DNA of 64,000 nt, taken from the NCBI RefSeq assembly GCF_009741735.1, contig NZ_WHOH01000001.1:1984001-2048000 (forward strand), in the 5' to 3' direction. A program made the translations under genes and the position numbers. The notes below the pieces were generated by a model, which saw nothing but the letters and a program-made list of their open reading frames with translations, did not search any database and was not told the origin of the DNA. This document shows, one piece after another, positions 63,791-64,000 of this stretch. The number at the start of each line of letters is the position of its first letter. Positions within the stretch are counted from its first letter, which is position 1. This DNA is from Lentibacillus sp. JNUCC-1. GTDB lineage: Bacteria; Bacillota; Bacilli; Bacillales; Amphibacillaceae.

Positions 63791-64000
63791 ATGAAGATCC
63801 TAGTTGTTGGAGCGAACGGACAGATTGGAAGGCATTTGGTTCAGTCCATTCAAAATAGTGGAGAGCACGTTGCCAGGGCAATGGTGCGTAAAGAAGAGCA
63901 AGTGTCTCATTTTAAAGAATTGGGTGCTGAGACAGCAGTTGTCGATTTAGAAGGCGAAATAGAAGAGATTGCAAAAGCAGCGGATGGTGTGGATGCGGTT
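63791..64000 (+). CDS. NAD(P)-binding atypical SDR (NmrA/YwnB-like), partial
   Basis: The first 70 codons of a gene that runs off the window. MKILVVGANGQIGRHLVQSI is a Rossmann motif of the GxxGxxG type found in atypical SDRs (NAD(P)-binding proteins such as NmrA-like regulators). AAAGGATGAG precedes the ATG. The rest is not visible, so the subfamily is open. Confidence 0.85.
   Translation, partial: MKILVVGANGQIGRHLVQSIQNSGEHVARAMVRKEEQVSHFKELGAETAVVDLEGEIEEIAKAADGVDAV

Overview
The window looks like a chromosomal segment of a spore-forming, low-to-mid GC Gram-positive bacterium of the Bacillaceae, plausibly a halotolerant or halophilic genus. The evidence is a gene order shared with Bacillus (rocF, sigW-rsiW-cdaA-cdaR-glmM, with a ribozyme-controlled glmS), a Spo0E-type phosphatase, the ymfF-ymfH pair, a DUF3231 protein, strong AGGAGG-type ribosome binding sites and acidic extracellular proteins. 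The genus is an inference; no rRNA is present.

Layout. 1-2013: two overlapping YibE/F-type membrane protein genes on the minus strand. 2127-2555: a 429-bp structured repeat. 2.7-7.8 kb: oxidoreductase, a LysR regulator divergent from a frameshifted YeiH-type transporter, a universal stress protein, a YwaF-type membrane protein and fabI. 8.0-8.65 kb: a tRNA operon (Glu, Thr, Tyr, Gln, a broken Lys copy, Lys). 8.9-13.3 kb: a four-gene mevalonate operon (HMG-CoA reductase, mevalonate kinase, diphosphomevalonate decarboxylase, phosphomevalonate kinase). 13.3-19.5 kb: arginase, Spo0E-like, sigW/rsiW, cdaA/cdaR and glmM. 19.7-34.1 kb: a block separating glmM from glmS, with a thioredoxin-like protein, a two-subunit ABC exporter (first half frameshifted), a lipoprotein, ymfF/ymfH, a four-gene double two-component operon, a second repeat copy and an S9 peptidase. 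34.7-36.8 kb: glmS ribozyme and glmS. 37-45.9 kb: an ECF sigma/anti-sigma/DUF1311 operon, a GMC oxidoreductase with its subunit-3 partner, and several small accessory genes. 46.0-59.8 kb: an inverted, same-length copy of the first repeat, a Crp/Fnr regulator, aldehyde dehydrogenase plus DUF779, an MFS exporter, MscL with a zinc ribbon, a UvrA2-like ATPase, a MntA/HepT toxin-antitoxin pair, a phosphotransferase pseudogene, a cupin, an SDR, a TauE-type permease and a repetitive acidic secreted protein. 59.9-63.6 kb: a fourth copy of the structured repeat carrying two nested insertion sequences (IS1182 and ISL3 families), each with an intact target duplication. The window ends inside an NAD(P)-binding protein gene.

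Two dispersed repeat families run through the accessory part. One is a 0.43-0.64 kb element made of two inverted hairpin modules bounded by AAACTGCGAAC inverted ends. The other is a short motif (GTGCCTGTCACTTCCCG followed by TTTTGTCGAA-like sequence, resembling a Spo0A box), which lies just upstream of four genes and downstream of one. Three conserved genes carry single-base deletions and one has an in-frame stop, so either the region is decaying or the assembly has indel errors. The most unusual signals are the five-copy array of ATATCGG at exact 21-bp spacing, the repeat with nested IS, and the putative Spo0A-box-carrying repeat.
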